Shown here: piece after piece, positions 1 to 6,825 of the stretch
Position numbering within the stretch: position 1 is the stretch's first letter
Layout of the letters: each line of letters opens with the position of its first letter
DNA from: JAAYEA01 sp012689325
GTDB taxonomy: Bacteria > Chloroflexota > Anaerolineae > JAAYEA01
Length of the DNA stretch: 35,621 nucleotides
Direction of reading: 5' to 3'
Assembly (NCBI GenBank): GCA_036841525.1
Contig: DAITVZ010000058.1
Span: forward strand, 1-35,621
Notes under the pieces: generated by a model
The model's database searches: none
What the model saw: the letters and a program-made list of their open reading frames with translations, nothing else
Told to the model about the DNA's origin: nothing
Translations under genes and position numbers: made by a program

Positions 1-777
1 ATCAACGCGATCCGCTCGCAGACCACCGATGATTTCCGCAACAAGTACCGCAGCCCCGACGTGCTGCTCATCGATGACGTCCAGTTCATCGGCGGCAAAG
101 AGAGCACGCAGGAGGAGCTATTCCACACCTTCAACGCCCTCTACGAGTCCGGGCACCAGATCGTCCTCTCCAGCGACCGGCCGCCCAAAGCGATCAGCCC
201 GCTGGAGGAGCGGCTGCGCTCGCGGTTCGAGTGGGGCCTGATCGCCGACATCCAGCCGCCAGACCTGGAAACGCGCATCGCCATCCTTCGCGTCAAGGCC
301 GAGGATCTTTCCATCGAGATTGACGATGACCTCCTGGAGTTGGTCGCCCACAAAGTCACCAGCAACATCCGCGAGCTGGAGGGCGCGCTGAACCGTATCG
401 CCGCCTATGCCCAGGCCCTGCACGTCCCCGCTACGGCGGATGTGGTGGAGCAGGCGCTGGGCGGCATCCTGGGGCGGCCCCAGGTTCTTTCTTTTACCGA
501 GATTCTGCAGGCGGTGGCCAGCCACTATGATATCGACGCCAAGAGCCTGAAAGGCAAGCGGCGGGACAAGCGCGTGGCCGAGGCTCGCCAGATCACCATG
601 TACCTCGCCCGCGAGGAGACCAAGGCGTCCCTGGCTTATATCGGCGAGGAGCTCGGCGGCCGCGACCACACCACCGTCCTGCACGGGCACGACAAGATCG
701 AGAGCCTGATCGAAGCCGATGACCAGTTGCGTCGCAACGTCTTTGCCATCCGCGAGGCCCTCTACAAGAAGGCCTGA
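1..777 (+). CDS. dnaA: Chromosomal replication initiator DnaA, C-terminal part (5' end outside window)
   Basis: ATP-dependent initiator that binds DnaA boxes and melts the origin. The frame is open from base 1, so the N-terminus and Walker A lie upstream of the window. Visible are Walker B (LLIDDVQFI, about residues 21-29 of the fragment), sensor 1 (VLSSDRPP), the sensor 2 region (NIRELEGALNRI) and the C-terminal domain IV with the DNA-binding signature GGRDHTTVLHGHDKI near the end. The stop is TGA at 775-777. An origin-like region follows directly, as in many bacteria, but dnaN is not next. Identification is secure; only the missing start is unknown. Confidence 0.98.
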   Translation: MNAIRSQTTDDFRNKYRSPDVLLIDDVQFIGGKESTQEELFHTFNALYESGHQIVLSSDRPPKAISPLEERLRSRFEWGLIADIQPPDLETRIAILRVKAEDLSIEIDDDLLELVAHKVTSNIRELEGALNRIAAYAQALHVPATADVVEQALGGILGRPQVLSFTEILQAVASHYDIDAKSLKGKRRDKRVAEARQITMYLAREETKASLAYIGEELGGRDHTTVLHGHDKIESLIEADDQLRRNVFAIREALYKKA

Positions 778-822
778 TACCCACTAGCGCAAACTATGTT
801 CCGACCCGCCCCGAGCCGCCCT

Positions 823-1203
823 CTATTCACATAATTGTGGATAACTGCCCCCAAACTGTGGATAAGTACTTGTTAATGGGGATAAGTTGAAAGGCTCGGG
901 GCTTTTTCACGCCTCGGCCTGGCCGTTCCCAACTAGCGGTAGTGGCCTCGACCGCCGATCATCCCCACTCCTGGAACCCGCACAATTGGTCTATCCCGCT
1001 CGGCTTATGTCCATTTTCGACGTTCACACCTATCCACAGGGGACGTGGACAACTGTTATGACGAGATCGCTACATCTCGGCGGGCGCGCGCGGAGGACAA
1101 CCAGGGGTAGTGGGGAGAGGGCCGCTCTGGCCTGGCCAGCCGAGTTTTCCACATCATCCCCATGCCTACTACCACTACTATTACTATTATTCAACTATTA
1201 CTA
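823..1203. other. oriC: Probable replication origin (oriC) with DnaA boxes and DnaA-trio unwinding element
   Basis: This is the functional part of the 510-base gene-free stretch 778-1287. Two perfect DnaA boxes (TGTGGATAA, reverse of TTATCCACA) are at 836-844 and 857-865. One-mismatch boxes are TGGGGATAA (877-885), CTATCCACA (1030-1038) and TTTTCCACA (1145-1153); CTATTCACA (823-831) fits TTATNCACA with one mismatch, and CGTGGACAA (1044-1052) has two. After the 1145 box comes a 12-base C-rich spacer, then 1166-1189 reads as CTA/TTA triplets (one CCA), with CTA-TTA-CTA again at 1195-1203. That is the DnaA-trio pattern (3'-GAT-5' on the other strand) known from Bacillus subtilis oriC. The rest of 778-1287 shows no gene I can support. 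Confidence 0.88.
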
Positions 1204-1287
1204 AGGAATGTGAATGCATAGAAAGACAGGTCGTGCTCGCGGCAAGTCAAGCAAGAAGGAGGAACAAAGGGCGAGGAAGGGGACGGG

Positions 1288-1917
1288 TTATTCGATCAGG
1301 ATGGCTCGCACCGGCGCACCATCGCCGCCGGCGATCTTGAGCGGCAGGCAGGCCAACTGGTAGCGCCCTGGGGCGATATCGGTCAGGTTAAGGCCCTCCA
1401 GGATGACCACGCGCGCGCTCAACAAAATCTCGTGCACGGGGCGGGCGTTGCCAAAGCGATGGATGCCCAAATAGTCGATCCCGACCAGCCTGATCCCCCG
1501 GTCCACGATCCACCGCGCCGCCGCTTCGGTGATCCCCACATAGTCGCGGCGGAATTCTTGGCCTGCTTGGGCCCAATACCGCGAGTTGCGCGTGCGCAAC
1601 AGCAGCCGGACGCAATCTTGAGGCACCCCCGCGACTTCCAGGTCGGCGGCATCGATGGCTTCCTGGCTGGGGAAGTAGGCCACGTCAGCGGGGCCGACCA
1701 GGGTTTCCAGCGCCAAGTTGTCCAGCGTGGCGCCATACTCGAGGAAATGATACGGCGCGTCGATGTGCGTGCCGGTGTGGCTGGCCAGGGATAGGTGGGA
1801 GACGTTGGCCTCGTCGCCGCGGCTAATCTGCATGATCCTGTCGCGCCGGAAGGCAGGGTCGCCAGGCCAGACCGGCATGCCCTCTTGCAGGGGGATGGTG
1901 ATGTCGCGGATGGTCAT
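1288..1917 (-). CDS. Cyclase-family (kynurenine formamidase-like) metal-dependent hydrolase
   Basis: A 209-residue protein of the cyclase/formamidase family (KynB and isatin hydrolase relatives), cytoplasmic, hydrolysing an amide or cyclic substrate. It carries the family metal-binding signature as HTGTHIDAPYH (residues 47-57), the early PVWPGDP segment and a late ligand-rich stretch (LVGIDYLGIHRFG). An in-frame upstream extension exists, but it overlaps the MFS gene. The ATG at 1917 overlaps the MFS stop as ATGA, which gives the usual family length and implies translational coupling. The substrate cannot be told from sequence; pairing with a transporter suggests uptake or export of the substrate or product. 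Confidence 0.88.
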   Translation of the reverse strand: MTIRDITIPLQEGMPVWPGDPAFRRDRIMQISRGDEANVSHLSLASHTGTHIDAPYHFLEYGATLDNLALETLVGPADVAYFPSQEAIDAADLEVAGVPQDCVRLLLRTRNSRYWAQAGQEFRRDYVGITEAAARWIVDRGIRLVGIDYLGIHRFGNARPVHEILLSARVVILEGLNLTDIAPGRYQLACLPLKIAGGDGAPVRAILIE

Positions 1918-3140
1918 GGGCGCTCCCTCTCGTCTGCTGGCTCGGCCTGCGCGTGGGAGGCGCCAGTCTTGCGAAATTGCAGCGCCATTGCCACCGACAG
2001 GACGCCATACATGGCCGTGGCGACGGGAAACAGGGCGCGGTTGCCCAGCCCCACGGCGATGCCAGACCCGATCATCGGGCCGATAGCCCGCCCTGCTGCG
2101 CCGGAGCTGGCCATGAGGCCATAGGTAGCCCCCTGCTTTTCCCGTGGCACGCGCAGGGCGATGAGCGCGTTCGTGGTGGGCATGAGCCCGCCGATAAAGA
2201 CTCCCACCAAGACGTTGAGGGCCAGGAGCTGCATCGGCGTCTGCACCAGCGTCATGGGCAGATAGGCGATGGCGGCGCCAACGCACGCGGCCACCAGAAT
2301 CCGCTCGTGGCCGATTCGATCTGCCAGGCGGCCGGCAATGGCTGCCGATACGGCCGAGACCAGGGCCGTCACGCCTGTGATCGAGCCCGTGATGGTGGCC
2401 AGGCGGGCCTGGTCGCTGGTGAGGCTTTGCACAAAGATCGGCAAGATGGGGCTCACGATGCTGCCGGTGGTGTACAGCGCCAGGATAACGATCACCATGG
2501 ATAGAATGTTGCTATCCCGAGTCATCTCCTTGGTGCTCTGCCAGACGCTCACGCGCTTGCGGGTGGCGGGGACAAAACTCTCCTGGAAGAGCAAGACGGT
2601 CAAGAGCCCCCCGATGAGAAGGATGACGCTGCTCACGAGAAAGGTGGTGCGATAGCCGAAGGCATCGGCGAGAAAGCCGCCCATCAAGGGCCCGGCGCTG
2701 GAGCCGCTATATACCGCCACCTGCATCATGCCCAGGCTAAAGCCTTCCTTGCCGCGCGGGGTGCAGGCGGCCACCAGCGTGGTGAAAGCAGAGACGGTGC
2801 CGGTCAGCGTTCCCTGGATGATGCGCAGGATCAAAAACTGGGCGGGCGTCGTGGCAAAGGCCATCAGCGCCATGATGACCGTGCCGCCCAAGGCGGCGCG
2901 CACCACCATGATCTTGCGGCCATAGCGATCAGCCAGGCTGCCCCAGATGGGGGCAAAGATCGCCATGCTCACGGACCCGCCGGTGGTGATCCAGCCGGTC
3001 CAGAGCTTGACGTGGTCGAGGTCCGATACGCCCATCTCTTGGAGGTAGAAGGGAAGAAAGGCCCATACCGAATTGAACCCCAGGATGCAGACAAGCTGGG
3101 CGATCCAGGCAACCGTCAAGTTCCTGCGCCAGTTGATCAA
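1914..3140 (-). CDS. Major facilitator superfamily transporter (DHA1-like)
   Basis: A 408-residue membrane transporter with about 12 hydrophobic segments. MFS motif A is present in the first half (GSLADRYGRKIM, residues 67-78) and again in the second half as GRLADRIGHERIL, the usual internal duplication. The start is TTG at 3140, chosen because a strong ribosome site (AGGGAGGAT, 3147-3155) lies eight bases before it. The gene overlaps the downstream cyclase by 4 bases and follows the XPB gene by 66 bases on the same strand, so all three may be co-transcribed. It resembles drug/metabolite exporters, but the substrate is not predictable. Confidence 0.9.
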   Translation of the reverse strand: MINWRRNLTVAWIAQLVCILGFNSVWAFLPFYLQEMGVSDLDHVKLWTGWITTGGSVSMAIFAPIWGSLADRYGRKIMVVRAALGGTVIMALMAFATTPAQFLILRIIQGTLTGTVSAFTTLVAACTPRGKEGFSLGMMQVAVYSGSSAGPLMGGFLADAFGYRTTFLVSSVILLIGGLLTVLLFQESFVPATRKRVSVWQSTKEMTRDSNILSMVIVILALYTTGSIVSPILPIFVQSLTSDQARLATITGSITGVTALVSAVSAAIAGRLADRIGHERILVAACVGAAIAYLPMTLVQTPMQLLALNVLVGVFIGGLMPTTNALIALRVPREKQGATYGLMASSGAAGRAIGPMIGSGIAVGLGNRALFPVATAMYGVLSVAMALQFRKTGASHAQAEPADERERP

Positions 3141-3206
3141 ATCGTTATCCTCCCTGACGAGGCCCGGATGTCGCCCCGTGCATGGATGTGGCGATGGTCA
3201 GGGCGG

Positions 3207-4928
3207 CTACGATGAGGCGCTGGCGGCCAGCTCGGTCACCGGGATATAGTCGCCGAGGTCCTCTTCGTACAGAATAGTATATCGGTAGCCCTGCTCGGTC
3301 AAGAAGAGCTGTCGCTTGGCGGCGAAGAGCTGGTCTTTGGTGTCACGCGAGACCAGGGAGTAAAAGTGTGCGAGCGAGCCATCCTTCTTGGGGCGCAGGA
3401 TGCGGCCCAGGCGTTGGGCCTCTTCCTGCCGCGAGCCAAAGGTGCCCGAGATCTGGATCGCCACGCTGGCGTCGGGCAGGTCGATGGAAAAGTTGGCCAC
3501 TTTGGAGACGACCAGGAGCGGCGTCTCGCCGGTGCGGAACGATTCGTACAGCCGCTCCCGTTCGGCGATGGGGGTCTTGCCGGTGATCAGCGGCGCGTTG
3601 AGCATCCGGGCAATATCCTCAAGTTGCTCCAGGTATTGCCCAATGACGAGGGTGTGGTCGCCGGGGTGCTTGCGCAGTAGCTCCATGATCACGCGCTTTT
3701 TCGCCTCGTTCTCGGCAGCGAGGCGGTACTTTTCGCGCTCCTCCGAGATGGCATAGAGCATGCGATCCTCTTCGGACATGTTCACGCGAATCTCGTGGCA
3801 TTCGGCGGTGGCGATCCATCCCTGGCGTTCCAGCTCTCGCCAGGGGACATCGTACTTTTTGGGGCCGATGAGCGAGAACACGTCGGTCTCGCGCTCATCC
3901 TCGCGCACCAGCGTCGCGGTGAGGCCCATGCGGCGCCGTCCTTGCAGCGCCGCCGTGATGCGGAACACCGGGGCCGGCAGCAGGTGCACCTCGTCATAGA
4001 TGATCAGGCCCCAGTTGCGTTGATCGAACAGGGCGAAATGGGGAAACTCGTCGCCTTTGCGCGAGCGGTAGGTGAGGATCTGGTAGGTGGTGATGGTCAC
4101 GGGCCGAATCTCTTTGACCAGGCCCGAGTATTCGCCCACCTGATCGGGCCTTAGGCTGGTCTTGTCCAGTATCTCGTCGATCCATTGGCGGACGGCGACC
4201 GTGCTGGGGGTGAGGATGAGCGTGGCAGTCTGCAGCTTGGCCATCGCGCCCAGGGCGACGATGGTTTTGCCGGCGCCGCAGGGCAGCACGATCACGCCGC
4301 TGCCGCCGCGGGCGGTCCCCCCGGCATGAAAGACATCCACCGCCTCCTGCTGATAGTGACGCAGCCCAAAACGCGCCCCCTCGCGGGTCTGGCTGTGCAA
4401 TTGAATGGGCAGGGCGTCGCCATCCTGATATCCCGCCAGGTCTTCGGCGGGGTAGCCGAAAATGACCAGCGCGTGCTTGAGAAAGCCGCGCTGCGCGGCG
4501 TCCACCACCAGGGTGTGCGCGTCGCGCTGCTCGAGGACGTACGGCTGCAGCCGCTTATGTTGCCTGATCTCCGCGAGCAGGGGAACATCTTGGGACTGGA
4601 GCAAGAGCTGCTCGCCTTCGCGAGTCAGCTTGAGCCGCCCATAGCGCGACACATAGTCGGCGATGTCGATGCGCACATTGCTGGGGAGCTCGTACTTGCC
4701 GTACCGCACCAGCGCGTCGATGATCTCCTCGGCGCCCAGGCCCGCCGCGGCGGCGTTCCACAGGGAGAGCGGCGTGATGCGGTAAGTGTGGATATGCTCC
4801 GGGCTTTTCACCAACTCGGCGAACCGGGCCAGCGCGTCGCGCGCCTCGGTATAAAGCGCGTTGTCGACCTCTAGCAGGATGCTCCTGTCGCTTTGCACGA
4901 TGACAGGATTTATCGGCTGATACAGCAT
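3207..4928 (-). CDS. Bacterial XPB-family DNA helicase (SF2)
   Basis: A 573-residue superfamily 2 helicase of the XPB/Ssl2 type, which in eukaryotes and archaea unwinds DNA in repair and transcription. An N-terminal XPB-type domain (about 1-130) is followed by helicase motifs: Walker A PCGAGKT (216-222), DEVH box (312-315), LTAT followed by the XPB-specific RED motif (342-344), and motif VI QRLGRILRP (505-513). The length fits bacterial XPB homologues such as those of actinobacteria. It has its own promoter (TTGCCC, 17 bases, TATAAT). A role in nucleotide excision repair is plausible, and uvrC lies 2 kb away, but this is not shown by the sequence. Confidence 0.93.
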   Translation of the reverse strand: MLYQPINPVIVQSDRSILLEVDNALYTEARDALARFAELVKSPEHIHTYRITPLSLWNAAAAGLGAEEIIDALVRYGKYELPSNVRIDIADYVSRYGRLKLTREGEQLLLQSQDVPLLAEIRQHKRLQPYVLEQRDAHTLVVDAAQRGFLKHALVIFGYPAEDLAGYQDGDALPIQLHSQTREGARFGLRHYQQEAVDVFHAGGTARGGSGVIVLPCGAGKTIVALGAMAKLQTATLILTPSTVAVRQWIDEILDKTSLRPDQVGEYSGLVKEIRPVTITTYQILTYRSRKGDEFPHFALFDQRNWGLIIYDEVHLLPAPVFRITAALQGRRRMGLTATLVREDERETDVFSLIGPKKYDVPWRELERQGWIATAECHEIRVNMSEEDRMLYAISEEREKYRLAAENEAKKRVIMELLRKHPGDHTLVIGQYLEQLEDIARMLNAPLITGKTPIAERERLYESFRTGETPLLVVSKVANFSIDLPDASVAIQISGTFGSRQEEAQRLGRILRPKKDGSLAHFYSLVSRDTKDQLFAAKRQLFLTEQGYRYTILYEEDLGDYIPVTELAASASS

Positions 4929-4973
4929 GGACGGCCCTCATAAAGCGCAAAGTGCGTGATAAACCAACTTGGG

Positions 4974-5002
4974 ATTATAGCACTTTTCGCGCGAGCGGGC
5001 AA
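4974..5002 (-). promoter_or_regulatory. Sigma-70-type promoter for the XPB gene
   Basis: On the minus strand -35 TTGCCC (4997-5002) and -10 TATAAT (4974-4979) are separated by 17 bases, with a TGC extended -10. A transcript would start near 4967, about 39 bases before the ATG at 4928. Confidence 0.75.
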
Positions 5003-5046
5003 AGCGGTTCCCTGGCCGGCGGCAGTTGGGCAGGGGAGGGGCTCTC

Positions 5047-5415
5047 CTAGCCGCCGAAGCGCAGGAGCAGGGGCAGTTGCAGCGGGGGCCGCAGCGTCGC
5101 TGCCGGCGCGTTCTTCAGGATCAACGGCAGATAGGCGCGGCGCGCCACCGCCATGGACGGCGTCGCCGTGACCGGCGATGTCGCCGTGGCTGTCGCCGTA
5201 GCGGCGAGCGTGGGGGTCACGGTGGTGGGGCCGGGATAAGGATCGGGGCCGCCGGTGGGCGGGGGCGGGTACGGCGTCGCCGAGGACGTGGCCGGTGGGA
5301 TGGGCGTGGTCGTGGGCGTCCCTTGCGCCGCTGTGGCCAGCGGCCGGGCCAGACAAGAAAGAAGCAGCCCAAGGCAAATCAGGGCCGAAGCGAACGGGCG
5401 CAGGCGCTCATTCAT
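5047..5415 (-). CDS. Small exported protein: signal peptide, Pro/Thr linker and YLPLILK motif
   Basis: A 122-residue protein of unknown function. Residues 1-30 form a signal peptide (RLRP, then a hydrophobic ALICLGLLLSCLA core; LLSC could be a weak lipobox). About 60 residues of low-complexity Pro/Thr/Ala linker follow, then RRAYLPLILK and a short hydrophobic tail. No globular domain is visible, so it is little more than a signal peptide, linker and motif. The YLPLILK motif also occurs at the C-terminus of the large secreted protein ending at 12898. A well-formed promoter precedes it. It could be a remnant of a larger secreted protein. Confidence 0.7.
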   Translation of the reverse strand: MNERLRPFASALICLGLLLSCLARPLATAAQGTPTTTPIPPATSSATPYPPPPTGGPDPYPGPTTVTPTLAATATATATSPVTATPSMAVARRAYLPLILKNAPAATLRPPLQLPLLLRFGG

Positions 5416-5477
5416 CAGGATCCTCCAAGCGTCCTTTGGTGGTTCGCTGTGGGGCCCAGCGATCTCGGTTGCTGCCC

Positions 5478-5506
5478 AGTCTATCCGGATGCCCGTTTCC
5501 TGTCAA
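5478..5506 (-). promoter_or_regulatory. Sigma-70-type promoter for the small exported protein
   Basis: Minus-strand -35 TTGACA (5501-5506, consensus) and -10 TAGACT (5478-5483) with a 17-base spacer. The expected start is near 5471, about 55 bases upstream of the ATG at 5415. It is divergent from the GH172 promoter. Confidence 0.78.
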
Positions 5507-5524
5507 CCGGCGATGCGGCGCCCG

Positions 5525-5553
5525 TTGACGACTGGCCCGGTTCTGCCTAGAAT
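5525..5553 (+). promoter_or_regulatory. Sigma-70-type promoter for the GH172 gene
   Basis: -35 TTGACG (5525-5530), 17-base spacer, -10 TAGAAT (5548-5553). The expected transcription start is near 5560, about 36 bases upstream of the ATG. With the promoter at 5478-5506 it forms a compact divergent pair. Confidence 0.8.
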
Positions 5554-5595
5554 GGGGGTGTCATAGCGTCGGAGATATACCAGCAAGGAGGGATC

Positions 5596-6678
5596 ATGAG
5601 CGGTTTTAACGGCCTTCATCTGCACCTGGGCAACCTGGCGCTGCTTTCCAGGGCCAAGACGCGCTCCATCAGCGCGGAGAATTTCGCCGGGGAGAAGGGC
5701 AAGGCGGGCATGGCCACCGAGGGCACGGGCGCCAATTGCGCCCGCGAGCTGGGGCAGGGCTGGAAGATCTCGCCCAGCGTGCGCGTTCCGCCGCATAGCA
5801 CCATCACCCTGGCTCAGATCGACGAGCCCGGCGCGATCCAGAGCATCTGGATGACCGTCACCGGCCACTGGCGTTATACGATCCTGCGCATGTTCTGGGA
5901 TGGCGAAGAGACGCCCTCGGTGGAGTGCCCCGTCGGCGACTTTTTCGGCAATGGCTGGGGCCAGGCGGCCTTGATCAACTCGCTGCCGGTCTGCGTCAAC
6001 CCCGGGAGCGGCTTTAATTGCTATTGGGAGATGCCCTTCCGCAAATCCGCCCTGATGACCATGCAGAACCTGTCGGATGACGAGATCACGGTCTATTACC
6101 AGATCAACTATACCCTGACCCAAGTCCCCGAGGATGCCGCCTACTTCCACGCCCAGTTCCGCCGCACCAACCCGCTGCCCTACAAGCAAGACTATACCAT
6201 CCTGGATGGCGTCAAGGGCTGGGGGCAGTACGTGGGCACCTACATGGCCTGGGGGGTGAACAACAACGGCTGGTGGGGCGAGGGCGAGATCAAGTTCTTT
6301 ATGGATGGCGATAAGGACTTTCCCACCATCTGCGGCACGGGCACGGAGGACTATTTCTGCGGTTCGTACGATTTCGAGTTCCCCCGCGGCGAGCGCTATT
6401 GCGAGTTCAGCGGCCCCTACACCGGCCTGCCGCAGGTGCTCCGCCCCGACGGGCTTTATCGCGCCAATACCCGCTTCGGCCTCTACCGCTGGCACCTGAT
6501 GGACCCCATTCGCTTCGAGAAGGACCTGAAGGTCACCATCCAGGCGTTGGGCTGGCGCTCGGGCCACCGCTACCTGCCGCTGCAGGATGACATCGCCTCG
6601 GTGGCCTTTTGGTATCAGGCCGAGCCGCACGGGGCCTTCCCGCAACTGCCGGGCAAGGACGAGCTGGAAGTCATCTAG
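5596..6678 (+). CDS. DUF2961 / GH172-family glycoside hydrolase-like protein
   Basis: A 360-residue protein of the DUF2961 family, now GH172, whose characterised members act on fructofuranose or arabinofuranose linkages. Family landmarks are the N-terminal SISAENFAGEKGKAG segment, WDGEETPSVECPVGDFFG (101-118) and CGTGTEDYF (246-254). The acid pair is probably E229 or E231 (WWGEGEIKFFMDGD) with E251 (GTGTEDY), inferred from the family. There is no signal peptide, so it probably acts on imported oligosaccharides. The start is fixed by AAGGAGGG (5585-5592) three bases before the ATG. It appears to be monocistronic. Confidence 0.9.
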   Translation: MSGFNGLHLHLGNLALLSRAKTRSISAENFAGEKGKAGMATEGTGANCARELGQGWKISPSVRVPPHSTITLAQIDEPGAIQSIWMTVTGHWRYTILRMFWDGEETPSVECPVGDFFGNGWGQAALINSLPVCVNPGSGFNCYWEMPFRKSALMTMQNLSDDEITVYYQINYTLTQVPEDAAYFHAQFRRTNPLPYKQDYTILDGVKGWGQYVGTYMAWGVNNNGWWGEGEIKFFMDGDKDFPTICGTGTEDYFCGSYDFEFPRGERYCEFSGPYTGLPQVLRPDGLYRANTRFGLYRWHLMDPIRFEKDLKVTIQALGWRSGHRYLPLQDDIASVAFWYQAEPHGAFPQLPGKDELEVI

Positions 6679-6726
6679 CCTGCGAGCCCTGCCAACGGCG
6701 CTTCTAGCTCTGCCGGCGCTTGGGTG

Positions 6727-6732
6727 TATAAT
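6727..6732 (+). promoter_or_regulatory. Candidate -10 element for uvrC
   Basis: A consensus TATAAT lies in the 147-base gap before uvrC. No good -35 is found 16-18 bases upstream, so the call rests on the -10 and position only. Transcripts starting near 6739 would carry both hairpins at 6761-6812. Confidence 0.5.
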
Positions 6733-6760
6733 ACAGGATAGATCACCTGGGTGAATCAGG

Positions 6761-6812
6761 CCTGCGGCCTCGCTGCCGCAGGGCTAGAGCGCCCGCGGCA
6801 GTCTTGCCGCGG
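6761..6812 (+). repeat. Two tandem GC-rich hairpins in the uvrC leader
   Basis: Hairpin 1 pairs CCTGCGGC (6761-6768) with GCCGCAGG (6775-6782) around a 6-base loop. Hairpin 2 pairs CCGCGGCA (6793-6800) with TGCCGCGG (6805-6812) around GTCT. Both stems are 8 perfect pairs. The second ends one base before the ATG at 6814 and 13 before the ATG at 6826. They could be REP-like palindromes or a translational control structure. Confidence 0.7.
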
Positions 6813-6825
6813 CATGGAACGCCGC

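Noticed and set aside
887..1340. Two short plus-strand open frames in the origin region
   Set aside because: They cross DnaA boxes and the trio element, have no ribosome site and no protein-like composition.
1918..2286. N-terminal extension of the cyclase gene
   Set aside because: It lies wholly inside the MFS gene and has no family similarity; the ATG at 1917 overlaps the MFS stop in the usual way.
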